Source: Pseudooceanicola marinus (GTDB taxonomy: Bacteria > Pseudomonadota > Alphaproteobacteria > Rhodobacterales > Rhodobacteraceae). From it: a stretch of DNA of 64,000 nucleotides. Shown here one piece after another: positions 25,472-35,500 of the stretch; within the stretch, counting starts at the first letter, position 1, and the number at the start of each line of letters is the position of its first letter. The translations under genes were made by a program, and so were the position numbers. The notes beneath the pieces were generated by a model. It did not search any database. It saw only the letters and a program-made list of their open reading frames with translations, and was not told the origin of the DNA. The DNA is taken from the NCBI RefSeq assembly GCF_002786295.1, contig NZ_PGTC01000024.1:124001-188000 (forward strand). Reading direction: 5' to 3'.

Positions 25472-28105
25472 ATGACCATTTCCTCTCTGCCCCCCGCGCT
25501 CCTGCCAGCGCCCTCCACTCGCGGCGCGGCCGTTGACGGTGCCAGCACCGCGCGTGATGCGCGCCCCGATGACGAAGGGGGGTTCGACGCGGTCTTTGCC
25601 GAGGCCGGCGCCCCTCGCGACAAGGAGCAGCAGCCTGATGCGCGAAGCGGTACCGGGTCGGATGGAGGGGCAGACCCGAATTCCCCTGCGGAGAGGGACA
25701 GGACCAAGGCCGAGGACGGGATCCACCCTGACAGCGCGGCGAAACCGGATGCCGCGCCGGAGTCGTCGCCACCCACCGACGGCCCCGCCGAAGCCGATGC
25801 CCCCACGGCCCCGGAAGATCGCCGCAACTCGTTCACCCTCAGTCCGGCAAATGGCATGGGCATGGCGGACACGCCACGCGCCCCGTTGCCCGAGGTCCGG
25901 ACCGCCAGGACCGCGCCCGCGCCGGGCCGGTCCGTCACGCCCTCGTCCACACGCGCCGAGCGGACCACAGCCAAAGAAGACGGCGCAGGCGCTTCCCCCA
26001 CATCCGCGTCCGCATCGCAGCGCGATGGCGCCACCGGTCCCGGCGGGCTGGTGCCGCGTAGCAGCAAGGTCACCGCCACGGGGGTGGACGGCGCTCCTAC
26101 GGCCCCCCACAGCCGCCCCGATCCCGCAACCGCGGTCGGGCGGCCCTCCAGCCCCGGCACGACCGGCCCGGCACAGGGCCCCTCCCGATGGCCACCGGCA
26201 GCCATCACCCGCACCGGCTCGTCTGAACCAGGCCAGGCATCACCGGCGGGACGCCTCCCCGCACCTTCCGCAGCGACAGACCAGACCCAGGACGCCTCCG
26301 CGACGTCCCGGCCCGCGAAACCGCCACGAGGGGAGTCCCAGATGAGCGACGCCCCCCCCTCCGCGAGTCCGCGTCCCGCGGTGGCCGCGCGGGCGACCGT
26401 GTCGACCGGGCCGACCATAGGCAAACCGAGCGGGACGGGAGGGGACGCGGGTTCCCCGACCCTGTCCCCGCCTCTGGGGCGCACATTCACCCCGCCGAAC
26501 CCCGCAAGGCCCGAACCGCCAGATAGGTTGCGTCGCCCGTCGCCCCGATCCGCGACAGAGATGGCTCACCCGCAGCCAGCGCCCGCTGTGCGGGCCGCCG
26601 CGGACGACGTCCCGCCGGATAGCCATATGTCCTTCCGCGGGGCGCGATCGGACAGCAGCCAACGCGCCCCGGAAGCCTTTGCGCAACGCTCCGAACCCAA
26701 CCTGGACGCGCGGAGGCCAGCCGCCCCCCCGGCGGCGCCCCGTTTCTTCGGCGCGTCCGAGGGGGCGCCGGATCGCCTGATGCAGGGTCTCTCGTGCAGG
26801 GCATCAGCCAGGCTGTCTGCCGCGCCGGCGCCCACAACGCCCTCCGCCCCGGCAACGCCGGCGCAACCGGGCCAACCCGCACCGGATATGACCCTGTTGG
26901 CCACCGCCCAGCCCACACCAAAGCCCGAGACGAGCGCGCCTATGCCCAGGGGGGAGCGCCCCCTGATCGCGCAGGCCCGGACGCCGTTGCCCGCTCCAAC
27001 GCCGCCTGTCGGGTCCGTCCCGATGACAGGCACCGACACCATGCCCTCCTCGCCCGAAAGGACGACGCCCGTGCCGCCGGCTCAACCGCCGCGCGCCCGC
27101 GCAGACGCACCACCAACACCGCCCGCCGCCGAGACACAGCCGCAAGTCACGCGGCCAGCCCCTCCTGCCGAGGCCACATTGCCCCCTGCGCAGTCGGGCC
27201 CCATGGCAGCCGGCGGGCCATTCTCCAGCGCGCTGTTCCGTAGTCAGCGTCGGGTGCAAGCCGACACCGGGCACCGGTCGGTCCCCAATGCAGACCGTCC
27301 AGCGGCAGCGCCCGGCGCCACGCAAGAGGCACAGCCGATCTTCCAGCGTGTCAGCCCCGGGACGCGCCCCGGCGCCCCCGCGGCCGATCCGCTGCCTCGC
27401 GACCGACGCCCCCCGGAGACAGAGCTGCTCCGTGACGGGCGCCGCTTACCCGCGGCGGCGCATGCGCCCGTGGCACCCGCCGCGCAGCAGGTGGTCTCCA
27501 CCGTGCGCCCCATGCCTCTGGCGGCCATGCCCCCGGCAACCGGGCAAGTTCCGCCAAGTGAACAGACGCTCGACGTCGACAGCCTGCCCGGGGAGAGCGA
27601 CGGTCCGCTGCCCTCGGGGGAACTGCCTCAAACCGCCGGAGAAGCACTGCGCCTTTCCACCAGCGCCACCCGCCCGGACATGGCCCGCCCCCTGGCGCAA
27701 CAGATCGCCCAGCAGATTGCCCAGGCTGCCGGTCGGGCCGCCCAGGCCCCGACAGAGGTGCGGCTGGATCCCGAGGAGCTGGGTCGCGTCACCCTGCGCC
27801 TCTCGACCGAGGATGGAGGCGTCACCCTGCATGTCACCGCCGAACGGGCGGAAACCTCGGACCTCATGCGCCGCCACATCTCGCTCCTGGAGGAGAGCTA
27901 TCGCAGCCTCGGCTACGATCGCATCGAAATTGCCATCAACGGTCGTCAGGCCGGCGGTCATCCCGGCCAGGGCGGCCATGGCAATGGTCAGGAGACGCCT
28001 GCCGGCACCGGCGGAGCCCCCCTGACCCAGCCCGCGCCGGAGACCAGCACCGCCGCGCCCGCCGCCTCACCGGGATCAAGCGACCGGATCGACATCCGCC
28101 TCTGA
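25472..28105 (+). CDS. fliK: flagellar hook-length control protein FliK
   Basis: A GGAGG site five bases upstream supports the ATG at 25472, giving 877 residues. Residues 1 to about 740 are Pro/Ala/Thr/Ser-rich and low in complexity, as expected for an unfolded molecular ruler. The C-terminal Flg_hook domain is clear: PTEVRLDPEELGRVTLRLSTEDGGVTLHVTAERAETSDLMRRH, then LLEESYRSLGYDRIEIAING. FliK is exported, measures hook length and triggers the FlhB switch. It is about twice the length of the enteric protein. It precedes flgD by 38 bp. Confidence 0.93.
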   Translation: MTISSLPPALLPAPSTRGAAVDGASTARDARPDDEGGFDAVFAEAGAPRDKEQQPDARSGTGSDGGADPNSPAERDRTKAEDGIHPDSAAKPDAAPESSPPTDGPAEADAPTAPEDRRNSFTLSPANGMGMADTPRAPLPEVRTARTAPAPGRSVTPSSTRAERTTAKEDGAGASPTSASASQRDGATGPGGLVPRSSKVTATGVDGAPTAPHSRPDPATAVGRPSSPGTTGPAQGPSRWPPAAITRTGSSEPGQASPAGRLPAPSAATDQTQDASATSRPAKPPRGESQMSDAPPSASPRPAVAARATVSTGPTIGKPSGTGGDAGSPTLSPPLGRTFTPPNPARPEPPDRLRRPSPRSATEMAHPQPAPAVRAAADDVPPDSHMSFRGARSDSSQRAPEAFAQRSEPNLDARRPAAPPAAPRFFGASEGAPDRLMQGLSCRASARLSAAPAPTTPSAPATPAQPGQPAPDMTLLATAQPTPKPETSAPMPRGERPLIAQARTPLPAPTPPVGSVPMTGTDTMPSSPERTTPVPPAQPPRARADAPPTPPAAETQPQVTRPAPPAEATLPPAQSGPMAAGGPFSSALFRSQRRVQADTGHRSVPNADRPAAAPGATQEAQPIFQRVSPGTRPGAPAADPLPRDRRPPETELLRDGRRLPAAAHAPVAPAAQQVVSTVRPMPLAAMPPATGQVPPSEQTLDVDSLPGESDGPLPSGELPQTAGEALRLSTSATRPDMARPLAQQIAQQIAQAAGRAAQAPTEVRLDPEELGRVTLRLSTEDGGVTLHVTAERAETSDLMRRHISLLEESYRSLGYDRIEIAINGRQAGGHPGQGGHGNGQETPAGTGGAPLTQPAPETSTAAPAASPGSSDRIDIRL

Positions 28106-28143
28106 GCCCGCCGCCCCTCCCCGGACCATCCGAAGGACCCAAC

Positions 28144-28815
28144 ATGGACAGTATCACCAGCGCCACCGCCGCCGCAGCCAACAGCGCCCGCGCCGCCACC
28201 ACACCGGAAACCGCCACCGCCATTTCCTCCGATTTCGAGACCTTCCTGCAGATGCTTTCGACCCAGCTGCAGAACCAGGACCCGATGGATCCCGTGAAAT
28301 CGGAGGATTTCGCGGTGCAGCTAGCCACCTTCTCCGGTGTCGAACAGCAAGTGCTGACCAACAACCTGCTGCAGGATCTCTCCTCACGGATGATCGCCTC
28401 TTCGATGTCCGACCTCGCCTCCTGGGTCGGGCTGGAGGCGCGCTCTGCCGCGCCGGCGGCCTGGTCCGGCACGCCGGTGGACGTGTCGATCAACCCTCTG
28501 GCCGCAGCCGACCGCACCGTTCTCGTGGTGCGCAATGCCAGCGGCAGTGAGGTATACCGCGCCACGGTTCCCGTTACCGCCGACACGGTCAGCTGGGACG
28601 GACGCAATGCCGCGGGCCAGGTCCTGCCCCATGGCAACTACACATTCGAGCTGGAGAATTACGCCGGAGACGATCTGCTGGCGACGGATCTGTTGGAAAG
28701 CTACGCGCTGGTCACCGAGGCGCGTATCATGGACGGACAGACCGTGCTGGTCACCGCGTCGGGCGAGCTGGTGCCGAGCGATCTGGTCACCGGACTGCGC
28801 CAGCCCGAAGACTAG
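28144..28815 (+). CDS. flgD: flagellar hook assembly protein FlgD
   Basis: FlgD caps the growing hook. The 223-residue protein has the family N-terminus (FETFLQMLSTQLQNQDPMDPVKSEDFAVQLATFSGVEQQ) and the FlgD-Ig/tudor-type C-terminal domain (VSWDGRNAAGQVLPHGNYTFELE). It is the last flagellar gene of this island on the right. The hook gene flgE, its usual next neighbour, is replaced by unrelated genes. Confidence 0.96.
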   Translation: MDSITSATAAAANSARAATTPETATAISSDFETFLQMLSTQLQNQDPMDPVKSEDFAVQLATFSGVEQQVLTNNLLQDLSSRMIASSMSDLASWVGLEARSAAPAAWSGTPVDVSINPLAAADRTVLVVRNASGSEVYRATVPVTADTVSWDGRNAAGQVLPHGNYTFELENYAGDDLLATDLLESYALVTEARIMDGQTVLVTASGELVPSDLVTGLRQPED

Positions 28816-29010
28816 GCCGCCCCCTCTGCCGCCCTTGCAGCCCCGCAGGTGACCCGCAACGGAGACGACACCGCGCGGGTACGCTACGACGCACCGCCTT
28901 GATCGGCCTAGCGTGGCAGGTCCTGCCCTTTGTGGGCACAGCCCGGCCGCCCCCTTGCCCCGCCCGGGCCGGGCGGCCTAGGACTGTCCGGACCTCTGCA
29001 AGGGATCTTC

Positions 29011-30030
29011 ATGGCCCGCCCGCCCGACCTGCTCGAAGAGCTTCACGCCGATCTCACCGCCCGCCACCCGGCTCCGCCCCCCGACCGCTGGCAGCCCCTG
29101 GCCGGGGGGCGCAGCAACCTGTGCTGGCGTCTGCCCGGCAAGGGCCAGGACCGGGAAGAGGACCTCCGCACCGAGCAACCGAAGGGCCCGCCGCGTCGTC
29201 GCCCGACCGGAACGGCGGCCAAACAGCCAACCGACGCCACATCGGACAGCGCAAATGCAGGCGACAGGGTGCTGAAGCTCTATCGGCCTGATCGGACCAG
29301 CCCGCTGTTTCCAAATGATGCTGCGGCCGAAGCCGCCTGTCTTGCCGCGCTTGCGGGCTCCGGACCGGCCCTGGCCCCCAGGCTGCTGGATCACTGGCAC
29401 GGCCCACTGGGGCCCTGCCTGCTCTACCGGCACCTGCCCGGCCCAACCTGGCGCGACGGACCCGAGGCGGTGGCCCGGTTGTTGCGGCAGCTGCACGCCC
29501 TGCCGGAGGACAGGCAACCGGCAGGGCTGCGCAGTCTGGAGACGACACCCCCGGCTCTGCGAGCCGCGATTATCCGTGACCTGCCCGCCACCCCCGCCAG
29601 TGACAGCCCCGAGCAGTCCCGGCTGCGGGCGGCATTGGCCGGGGTGGCGGACCCCAGCCCGCTGCCCGCCGCACGACAGGCCTGGCTGCACGGCGATCCG
29701 GTGCCCGGCAATATCATCATGACCCCGGCGGGCGCGCGTCTGATCGACTGGCAATGCCCGGCCCGGGGCGATCCCTGCCACGACCTGGCGCTGTTCCTGT
29801 CGCCGGCCATGGGGGTGCTCTACCTGGGCCGTACCCTGTCGAAGGCCGAGCATGCGGCCTTCCTGGCCGCCTACGCCGACCGGGCCGTCACCGACCGGCT
29901 GGCGGAGCTGGCTCCGCTGATGCACCTGCGGATCGCGGCCCATTGCCTGGCCCGGGCCGCAGAAGGATCGGCGCCCGATGCCCGGGCCGCCGAGGCGGAG
30001 CTGGCCGCCTTCGACGCGCTATCGCTGTAG
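29011..30030 (+). CDS. aminoglycoside phosphotransferase/choline kinase-family protein with an inserted loop
   Basis: The ATG at 29011 follows an AAGGGA site. The 339-residue protein has a kinase fold with the catalytic motif WLHGDPVPGN and the metal-binding IDWQCPARGDPCHDLA, as in APH and choline kinases. Between the N-lobe strands (NLCWRLPG and VLKLYRPD) there is a hydrophilic insertion of about 48 residues, rich in Arg/Lys/Pro/Thr, that the family normally lacks. The substrate is unknown; Rhodobacterales relatives are often labelled phosphotransferase family. The stop is followed by a hairpin shared with ubiB. Confidence 0.78.
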   Translation: MARPPDLLEELHADLTARHPAPPPDRWQPLAGGRSNLCWRLPGKGQDREEDLRTEQPKGPPRRRPTGTAAKQPTDATSDSANAGDRVLKLYRPDRTSPLFPNDAAAEAACLAALAGSGPALAPRLLDHWHGPLGPCLLYRHLPGPTWRDGPEAVARLLRQLHALPEDRQPAGLRSLETTPPALRAAIIRDLPATPASDSPEQSRLRAALAGVADPSPLPAARQAWLHGDPVPGNIIMTPAGARLIDWQCPARGDPCHDLALFLSPAMGVLYLGRTLSKAEHAAFLAAYADRAVTDRLAELAPLMHLRIAAHCLARAAEGSAPDARAAEAELAAFDALSL

Positions 30031-30050
30031 CCACCGCCCCGGAAAAGAAA

Positions 30051-30081
30051 CGGGGTCCGCCCCGACCTGGAACGGACCCCG
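30051..30081 (-). terminator. terminator hairpin between the kinase gene and ubiB
   Basis: CGGGGTCCG and CGGACCCCG form a nine-base-pair stem with a 13-base loop. On the minus strand it is followed by TTTCTTTTCC, so it fits best as the ubiB terminator, 20 bp after its stop. Confidence 0.72.
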
Positions 30082-30100
30082 CATATCTCGTTGCGCGGGC

Positions 30101-31633
30101 TCAGCTTAACCCAGACCCCACGAGCACCAGCACGGCCCCCAGAGCCAGGCCCCCGGCGCCCCAGCCCAGGCGCGACCAGAGCGAGGGGCGCTGCGGCTTC
30201 GGCGGCCCCTGCAACTGACGCGTCAGAACCTCGTCCACCAGGTCCGGCAGGCGGGGCCCGTAGCGGCCCAGCACCTTCACCGTGCGGCCCAGATCGGTCA
30301 GCATGGCGCGCGGGCCGATGCTTTTCTCGATGTATTCCTGCACGATGGGCTTGGCCGTATCCCAGATGTTGATCGACGGGTTGAGCGAGCGCGCCACCCC
30401 TTCGACCACCACCATGGTGCGTTGCAGCAAGATCAGCTCGGTCCGCGTTTCCATCCCGAAACGTTCCGTGACTTCAAAGAGATAGCTCAGCAGACGCCCC
30501 ATCGAGATGCGCGTGGCATCCATGCCGAAGATCGGTTCGCCTACGGCGCGCAGAGCGCGGGCAAACTCATCCACGTCGCGGTCGGCAGGCACATAGCCGG
30601 CCTCGAAATGGACGCGGGCGACGCGGTGGTAATCGCGCTTGATGAAACCATAAAGGATCTCGGCATAGACCCGGCGGGTGTATTCGTCGATATGCCCCAT
30701 GATGCCGAAATCATAGGCCAGCAGCGTGCCGTCGGCGGCCACCTTCAGGTTGCCGTGGTGCATGTCGCCGTGGAAGTAGCCGTCGCGCAGCGCGTGGTTC
30801 AGGAAGAGGGACAGCACCCGTTCGCCCAGCTCGGCGCGATTGATGCCGATGGCATCCATGGCGTCGGTGTCACCCAGGGGGATCCCTTCGACCCAGGACA
30901 TGGTCATCACCCGGCGCCCCGAGTGGAACCAGTCCACCGCCGGCAGCTTGAAACCCGCGTCGCCCTCGGTATTGGCCGCGTATTCGCTGGCGGCGGCGGC
31001 CTCCAGGCGCAGGTCCAGCTCTGCCCGGACGACGCCGTCGAAATGCTCGATCACATCCGAGGGCCGCAGGCGGCGCGAAAACGGCGCCAGGGTCTCGATC
31101 ATCCAGGCGGCGAAATAGAAGGCGTCCACGTCCTTGCGGAAAGCCTTCTCGATCCCCGGGCGCAGGATCTTCACGGCGACTTCCTGGCCGGTCTCAGCCA
31201 GACGCGCCTTGTGGACCTGGGCGATGGAGGCGGCAGCAATCGGTTCGCTGAACTCCGAGAAGAGCGCTGAGGCGGGATGGCCCAGCTCGGTCTCGACCGC
31301 CTGTATCGCCTCGTCGCGGCTGAAGGGCGGCAGCTTGTCCTGCAGGACGCGCAGCTGCTGCGCCAGGTCGGGGCCCACCACGTCGGGGCGGGTCGACAGG
31401 ATCTGGCCGAACTTGATGTAGGCCGGGCCGAGCGCCGTCAGGGCGCCGGGCAGCGGCGGCTGGCTGGGATCACCCTTCAGACCGAGGAACTGGAACGGCC
31501 AGCCGATGACCCGGGCGGCCAGGCGCAGCAGCGGCGGCGCATCATAGGCATCCAGCAGCAGCTTCATCGCGCCCGAGCGTTCGAAGGTGGCGCCGGTGCG
31601 AACCAGGCGCCAGATGTTGTGGGGGCCGCGCAT
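30101..31633 (-). CDS. ubiB: UbiB (ABC1/COQ8-type) ubiquinone biosynthesis protein kinase-like
   Basis: The 510-residue protein has the ABC1 signature KFGQILSTRPDVVGP and QDKLPPF, an ATP-binding ASIAQVHKARL stretch, AVKILRPG, the HGDMHHGNLKV catalytic loop and AYDFGIMG. Two membrane helices at the C-terminus (GAGGLALGAVLVLVGSGL) anchor it. UbiB is an atypical kinase/ATPase required for ubiquinone assembly; older labels as a hydroxylase are wrong. It follows ubiE with a three-base gap on the minus strand. Confidence 0.95.
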   Translation of the reverse strand: MRGPHNIWRLVRTGATFERSGAMKLLLDAYDAPPLLRLAARVIGWPFQFLGLKGDPSQPPLPGALTALGPAYIKFGQILSTRPDVVGPDLAQQLRVLQDKLPPFSRDEAIQAVETELGHPASALFSEFSEPIAAASIAQVHKARLAETGQEVAVKILRPGIEKAFRKDVDAFYFAAWMIETLAPFSRRLRPSDVIEHFDGVVRAELDLRLEAAAASEYAANTEGDAGFKLPAVDWFHSGRRVMTMSWVEGIPLGDTDAMDAIGINRAELGERVLSLFLNHALRDGYFHGDMHHGNLKVAADGTLLAYDFGIMGHIDEYTRRVYAEILYGFIKRDYHRVARVHFEAGYVPADRDVDEFARALRAVGEPIFGMDATRISMGRLLSYLFEVTERFGMETRTELILLQRTMVVVEGVARSLNPSINIWDTAKPIVQEYIEKSIGPRAMLTDLGRTVKVLGRYGPRLPDLVDEVLTRQLQGPPKPQRPSLWSRLGWGAGGLALGAVLVLVGSGLS

Positions 31634-31636
31634 CGT

Positions 31637-32377
31637 TTACAGTTTCCAGCCGGAATGCAGGCAGGCGATGCCCATCGACAGGTTGCGATACTTCGCATTG
31701 TCGAAGCCCGCCGTACGCACCATCCCGAGGAAGGTTTCCTGGTCGGGGAAGCGGCGGATCGATTCCACGAGGTACTGATAGCTGTCGCGGTCGCCCGCGA
31801 TCACCTGGCCCATGGGCGGGATCAGGTTGAAGGAATAGCGGTCATAGGCCCATTGCAGCGCGGGCGTCGGGATCTGGGAAAACTCCAGCACCATCAGGCG
31901 GCCGCCGGGTTTCAGCACCCGGTAGGCCTCGTTCAGGGCGTCCTGTGGGCGGGTGACGTTTCGGATGCCGAAGCTGATCGTGTAGACGTCGAAGGTGTTG
32001 TCGTCGAAGGGCAGCGCCATGGCGTCGCCCACCACCCAGTCCAGGCTCTCGGCCATCGACGCGGCCTCGGCCCGCTTGCGGCCCTCGACCAGCATCGGTT
32101 CGGTCAGGTCCAGCACCGTGGCGTGACCTGACCCCGCGCGAGACAGGAATTTGAACGAGATGTCGCCAGTGCCCCCCGCGACATCCAGCAGGCGCTGACC
32201 CGGACGCGGCGCCAGCCAGTCCATCATCGCATCTTTCCAGATGCGGTGGATGCCCAGGGACATCGCGTCATTCATCACGTCGTATTTCGAGGCGACCGAG
32301 CCGAAGATGCCCTGCACGCGGCCCGCCTTCTCGGATTCCGGGATCTCGGTGAAGCCGAAATGGGTGGTCTTTTCCAT
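31637..32377 (-). CDS. ubiE: ubiquinone/menaquinone methyltransferase UbiE
   Basis: The ATG at 32377 ([12 protein letters not shown]) gives 246 residues. The SAM-binding [15 protein letters not shown] motif and the family blocks [24 protein letters not shown] and VLEFSQIP are present. UbiE methylates 2-polyprenyl-6-methoxybenzoquinol in ubiquinone synthesis. Divergent mutM is a standard neighbour (mutM-ubiE-ubiB) in alphaproteobacteria and a marker for the replication region. Confidence 0.95.
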   Translation of the reverse strand: MEKTTHFGFTEIPESEKAGRVQGIFGSVASKYDVMNDAMSLGIHRIWKDAMMDWLAPRPGQRLLDVAGGTGDISFKFLSRAGSGHATVLDLTEPMLVEGRKRAEAASMAESLDWVVGDAMALPFDDNTFDVYTISFGIRNVTRPQDALNEAYRVLKPGGRLMVLEFSQIPTPALQWAYDRYSFNLIPPMGQVIAGDRDSYQYLVESIRRFPDQETFLGMVRTAGFDNAKYRNLSMGIACLHSGWKL

Positions 32378-32547
32378 CGTCGCATCCTGCCTTATCTGTC
32401 TGTCTCTCCTTATAGGGCGAAGGGGGGCCGCTGCAATGCGACCCGCGCGCATGTGAGGACGGGGTCAGGGGGCCTTGCCCCCTCTTGAGCCCCGGGGCTC
32501 AATTCACCCCCGCAGATATTTGGACGGCCAAAAAATGGGAGGGCGCC

Positions 32548-33399
32548 ATGCCCGAGTTGCCAGAGGTAGAGACGGTGCGGTCCGGACTGGCCCCCGCCAT
32601 GGAAGGCGCGGTGATCGTGGCGGCCGCCGTCAATCGCCCCGACCTGCGCTGGCCCTTCCCCGAGAGGATGGCCGAACGGCTGACCGGGCAGAAGGTGCTG
32701 CAGCTGCGGCGGCGGTCGAAATACATCCTGGCGGACCTGGCCAGCGGCGAAAGCCTGCTGATCCATCTCGGCATGTCGGGGCGGATGACCGTATCGGGCG
32801 ATCCGCTGGGCCGTTTCGTGCACGATCATCCGGCAGCGCAGAAACACGATCATGTCGTGCTGGACATGTCGAACGGGGCGCGCATCACCTTCAACGACCC
32901 GCGCCGTTTCGGGGCTATGGACCTGATGCCAACGATGGGCGCCGAGGCGCATCCGCTGCTGGCCGGGCTGGGGCCGGAACCACTGGGCAACCACTTCGAC
33001 GGGGCCTATCTGGCGGCTCGGCTGAAACCGCGGCGCAGCCCGGTGAAAACCGCGCTGCTGGATCAGAAGGTCGTGGCGGGGCTGGGCAATATCTATGTCT
33101 GTGAAACCCTTTACCGGGCGGGCATCAGCCCGGCGCGACGCTGTAACAGGATCGCCACGGCGAAACTGGCGGACCTGGTGCCGATCATCCGCGAGGTGCT
33201 GACCGAGGCCATCGCCGCCGGCGGCTCCTCCCTGCGCGATTTTCGGCAAGCGGATGGCGAGCTGGGCTATTTCCAGCACAGCTTCGATGTCTACGGGCGC
33301 GAGGGGTTGCCTTGTCGTACCCCGGGCTGCACCGCCACGATTCGACGGCTGGTGCAATCGGGGCGCTCCAGCTTCTACTGCCCGCAATGCCAAAGATAG
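32548..33399 (+). CDS. mutM: formamidopyrimidine-DNA glycosylase MutM
   Basis: ATG at 32548 after GGGAGG. The mature N-terminus is [13 protein letters not shown], whose Pro is the catalytic nucleophile with the following Glu. The domain has [16 protein letters not shown] and LGMSGRM, and ends in a zinc finger C-R-T-P-G-C ... C-P-Q-C. MutM removes oxidised purines such as 8-oxoguanine. The leader carries a Rhodobacterales-type motif (about 32505-32540), AT-rich near ATTTGGACGG. Full length, 283 residues. Confidence 0.96.
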   Translation: MPELPEVETVRSGLAPAMEGAVIVAAAVNRPDLRWPFPERMAERLTGQKVLQLRRRSKYILADLASGESLLIHLGMSGRMTVSGDPLGRFVHDHPAAQKHDHVVLDMSNGARITFNDPRRFGAMDLMPTMGAEAHPLLAGLGPEPLGNHFDGAYLAARLKPRRSPVKTALLDQKVVAGLGNIYVCETLYRAGISPARRCNRIATAKLADLVPIIREVLTEAIAAGGSSLRDFRQADGELGYFQHSFDVYGREGLPCRTPGCTATIRRLVQSGRSSFYCPQCQR

Positions 33400-33465
33400 C
33401 TTGATCCACGGGGCCAACCTGATAGGGAATCGACCCTACATCTCAGCAACAGGGACACTCACCCC

Positions 33466-34242
33466 ATGGCTTACGAGACGATCATCGTCGAGATCGAAGA
33501 CCACATCGCGCTGGTGAAGCTGAACCGCCCGGACGCGATGAACGCGCTCAACGACGTGCTCCTGGGCGAGCTGGCCACCGCGCTGAAGGCGGCGCAGAAG
33601 GACCCGAAGGTCCGCTGCATCGTCGTGACCGGCACCGAGAAGTTCTTTGCCGCCGGCGCCGACATCAAGATGATGGCCGACAAGAGCTTCGTCGATGTCT
33701 ACTCCGAGGACCTGTTCTCCGAGGCGACCGGCACCATCACCCGCGTGCGCAAGCCGATCATCGCGGCCGTGTCGGGCTATGCCCTGGGCGGCGGCTGTGA
33801 ACTGGCCATGATGTGCGATTTTATCATCGCCGGCGACAACGCCAAGTTCGGCCAGCCGGAGATCAACCTCGGCGTCATGGCCGGCATCGGCGGCAGCCAG
33901 CGCCTGACCCGCGCCGTGGGCAAGGCCAAGGCCATGGACATGAACCTGACGGGCCGCTTCATGGATGCCGAAGAGGCGGAGCGCGCCGGGCTGGTCAGCC
34001 GCGTGGTGCCCTGCAAGAAGGTCCTGGAAACCGCCATGGCGGCGGCGGCCAAGATCGCCGAGAAAAGCATGATCTCGGTCATGGCGGTCAAGGAAGCGGT
34101 GAACCGCGCCGAAGAGACCACCCTGACCGAAGGCCTGCTGTTCGAGAAGCGTCTGTTCCACTCGATGTTCGCCACCGAGGACCAGAAGGAAGGCATGACC
34201 GCCTTCCTGGAAAAGCGCGAGCCGCAATTCCGCGACCGCTGA
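33466..34242 (+). CDS. enoyl-CoA hydratase/isomerase family protein
   Basis: The 258-residue crotonase-fold protein has the oxyanion motif AAGADIKMM and [17 protein letters not shown], and the catalytic Glu pair region [24 protein letters not shown], as in short-chain enoyl-CoA hydratases. It hydrates trans-2-enoyl-CoA in beta-oxidation; the closest relatives are annotated FadB/PaaF-like. It stands alone, flanked by mutM and a convergent oxidoreductase, with a terminator just after its stop. Confidence 0.93.
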   Translation: MAYETIIVEIEDHIALVKLNRPDAMNALNDVLLGELATALKAAQKDPKVRCIVVTGTEKFFAAGADIKMMADKSFVDVYSEDLFSEATGTITRVRKPIIAAVSGYALGGGCELAMMCDFIIAGDNAKFGQPEINLGVMAGIGGSQRLTRAVGKAKAMDMNLTGRFMDAEEAERAGLVSRVVPCKKVLETAMAAAAKIAEKSMISVMAVKEAVNRAEETTLTEGLLFEKRLFHSMFATEDQKEGMTAFLEKREPQFRDR

Positions 34243-34277
34243 GGGCCTGCGCGGCCCGGCCCGTGACAAAAAAGCAT

Positions 34278-34302
34278 CCCCCGGTCCGTGGCCGGGGGTT
34301 TT
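34278..34302 (+). terminator. terminator after the enoyl-CoA hydratase gene
   Basis: CCCCCGG and CCGGGGG pair around TCCGTGG, followed by TTTTGCTTTG. It lies 36 bp after the hydratase stop and 21 bp before the end of the convergent oxidoreductase. Confidence 0.82.
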
Positions 34303-34322
34303 GCTTTGCCCCGGGCGTCCGA

Positions 34323-35435
34323 TCACCCGGGCCCTAGGCGGCGCGGCGACAGGCGGTCTGCCAGGCCGCTGTCGTCCGTCTCCCCCAGGATCTGCGATGC
34401 GCCCAGCTCTGCCAGCGCAGGTGAGGTCTGGATCCCCGTCGCGCCCTGCCCGGCCATCCAGAAAAAACCCGGCCGGTCCTCCGCCCAGCCACAGACGGGC
34501 AGCCCGTCAGCCACGTAACAGCGCAGGCCGGCCCAGACCCGGCGCACCCGGGCCAGTTCGATGTCGAAACAGGCCGCGATCCGGTCGAGGCACAGGGTCA
34601 CGTCCAGCTCATCGGGCTCCGCCGCGCAGCCGGGCACGACGGTTTCATCGACCGGAGAGGCCAGCAGGAGATCCCCCTCGGGCTTCAGGTAGAAGTGCAG
34701 ATCCGCATCCACCACCATCGGCAGCTCCGACAGGTCGCGTCCGCCCGCCGCCTCCAGCTCCAGCACGGTGCGGCGGCAGCGGCGCAGGCCGATGGGCCGG
34801 GCCCCGGCCATCCGCGCGACCCGTTCGGCCCAGGCCCCCGCGGCGTTGACCAGCACCGGGGCGCGCATCGCGCCGACACCGCTGTCCACGCGCCAGGTGC
34901 CGTCCCGCCACCCCAGGGCGGAGACCGGCGCGGCGCAGAACAGGCGCCCGCCCCGCGCTTCCAGCCGCGTCTGGTGCAGGGCCATCATCAAAGGCACGTC
35001 CAGGTCCTGCGTGTGATCATCGCTGAGCGCGGCACAGGCGTAGCCCGGACGCAGCACCGGCAGCCGCTCCGCCAGGGCGCGCCCCTCCAGACGGTGCAAC
35101 GGATGGGATCCGGCCAGGCGTACCTCGATCCGGTCCAGCAAGCGTTCCTGATCGGCGCGCGCGAGGATCAGCAGGCCGCGGGGGCGTGTCAGCGTCCGGC
35201 CCGCAAGCTCCTCATGTTCAGCCAGGAAGAAGGGGTCCGAGTCGGCCGCCAGCTGACGCAGCTCGGGCGCGCGGTGCAACTGGCGCAACAGGGAGACGGC
35301 ACGCGCCGTCCCCTGACGGCCCGGCCGAAGCTCCCGCTCCAGCACGGCGACCTGCGCGCGCCCGGCAAGGGCGCTGGCCACGGACATCCCGACGATGCCC
35401 GCGCCGATGACGATCACATCGAACGTTTCGCTCAT
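34323..35435 (-). CDS. DAO-family FAD-dependent oxidoreductase
   Basis: The ATG at 35435 gives a 370-residue protein starting with a dinucleotide-binding VIGAGIVGMSVASALAG. It has the glycine-rich C-terminal flavin segment (FWMAGQGATGIQTSPALAELGASQI) of D-amino-acid oxidase-like proteins, similar to D-arginine dehydrogenase. It probably oxidises an amine or D-amino acid. The substrate cannot be told from sequence. A perfect CtrA box lies 66 bp upstream. Confidence 0.85.
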   Translation of the reverse strand: MSETFDVIVIGAGIVGMSVASALAGRAQVAVLERELRPGRQGTARAVSLLRQLHRAPELRQLAADSDPFFLAEHEELAGRTLTRPRGLLILARADQERLLDRIEVRLAGSHPLHRLEGRALAERLPVLRPGYACAALSDDHTQDLDVPLMMALHQTRLEARGGRLFCAAPVSALGWRDGTWRVDSGVGAMRAPVLVNAAGAWAERVARMAGARPIGLRRCRRTVLELEAAGGRDLSELPMVVDADLHFYLKPEGDLLLASPVDETVVPGCAAEPDELDVTLCLDRIAACFDIELARVRRVWAGLRCYVADGLPVCGWAEDRPGFFWMAGQGATGIQTSPALAELGASQILGETDDSGLADRLSPRRLGPG

Positions 35436-35500
35436 GTCCCGTTTTCCGCGGACCCCGAGCCCACCTGGGGATCCGACCCCGACAGCAACCCGCACAAGTG

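Noticed and set aside
25012..26490. Long minus-strand frame extending the FlgJ-like protein into fliK
   Set aside because: The extension is the reverse of the low-complexity fliK; a good ribosome site supports the short start at 25359.
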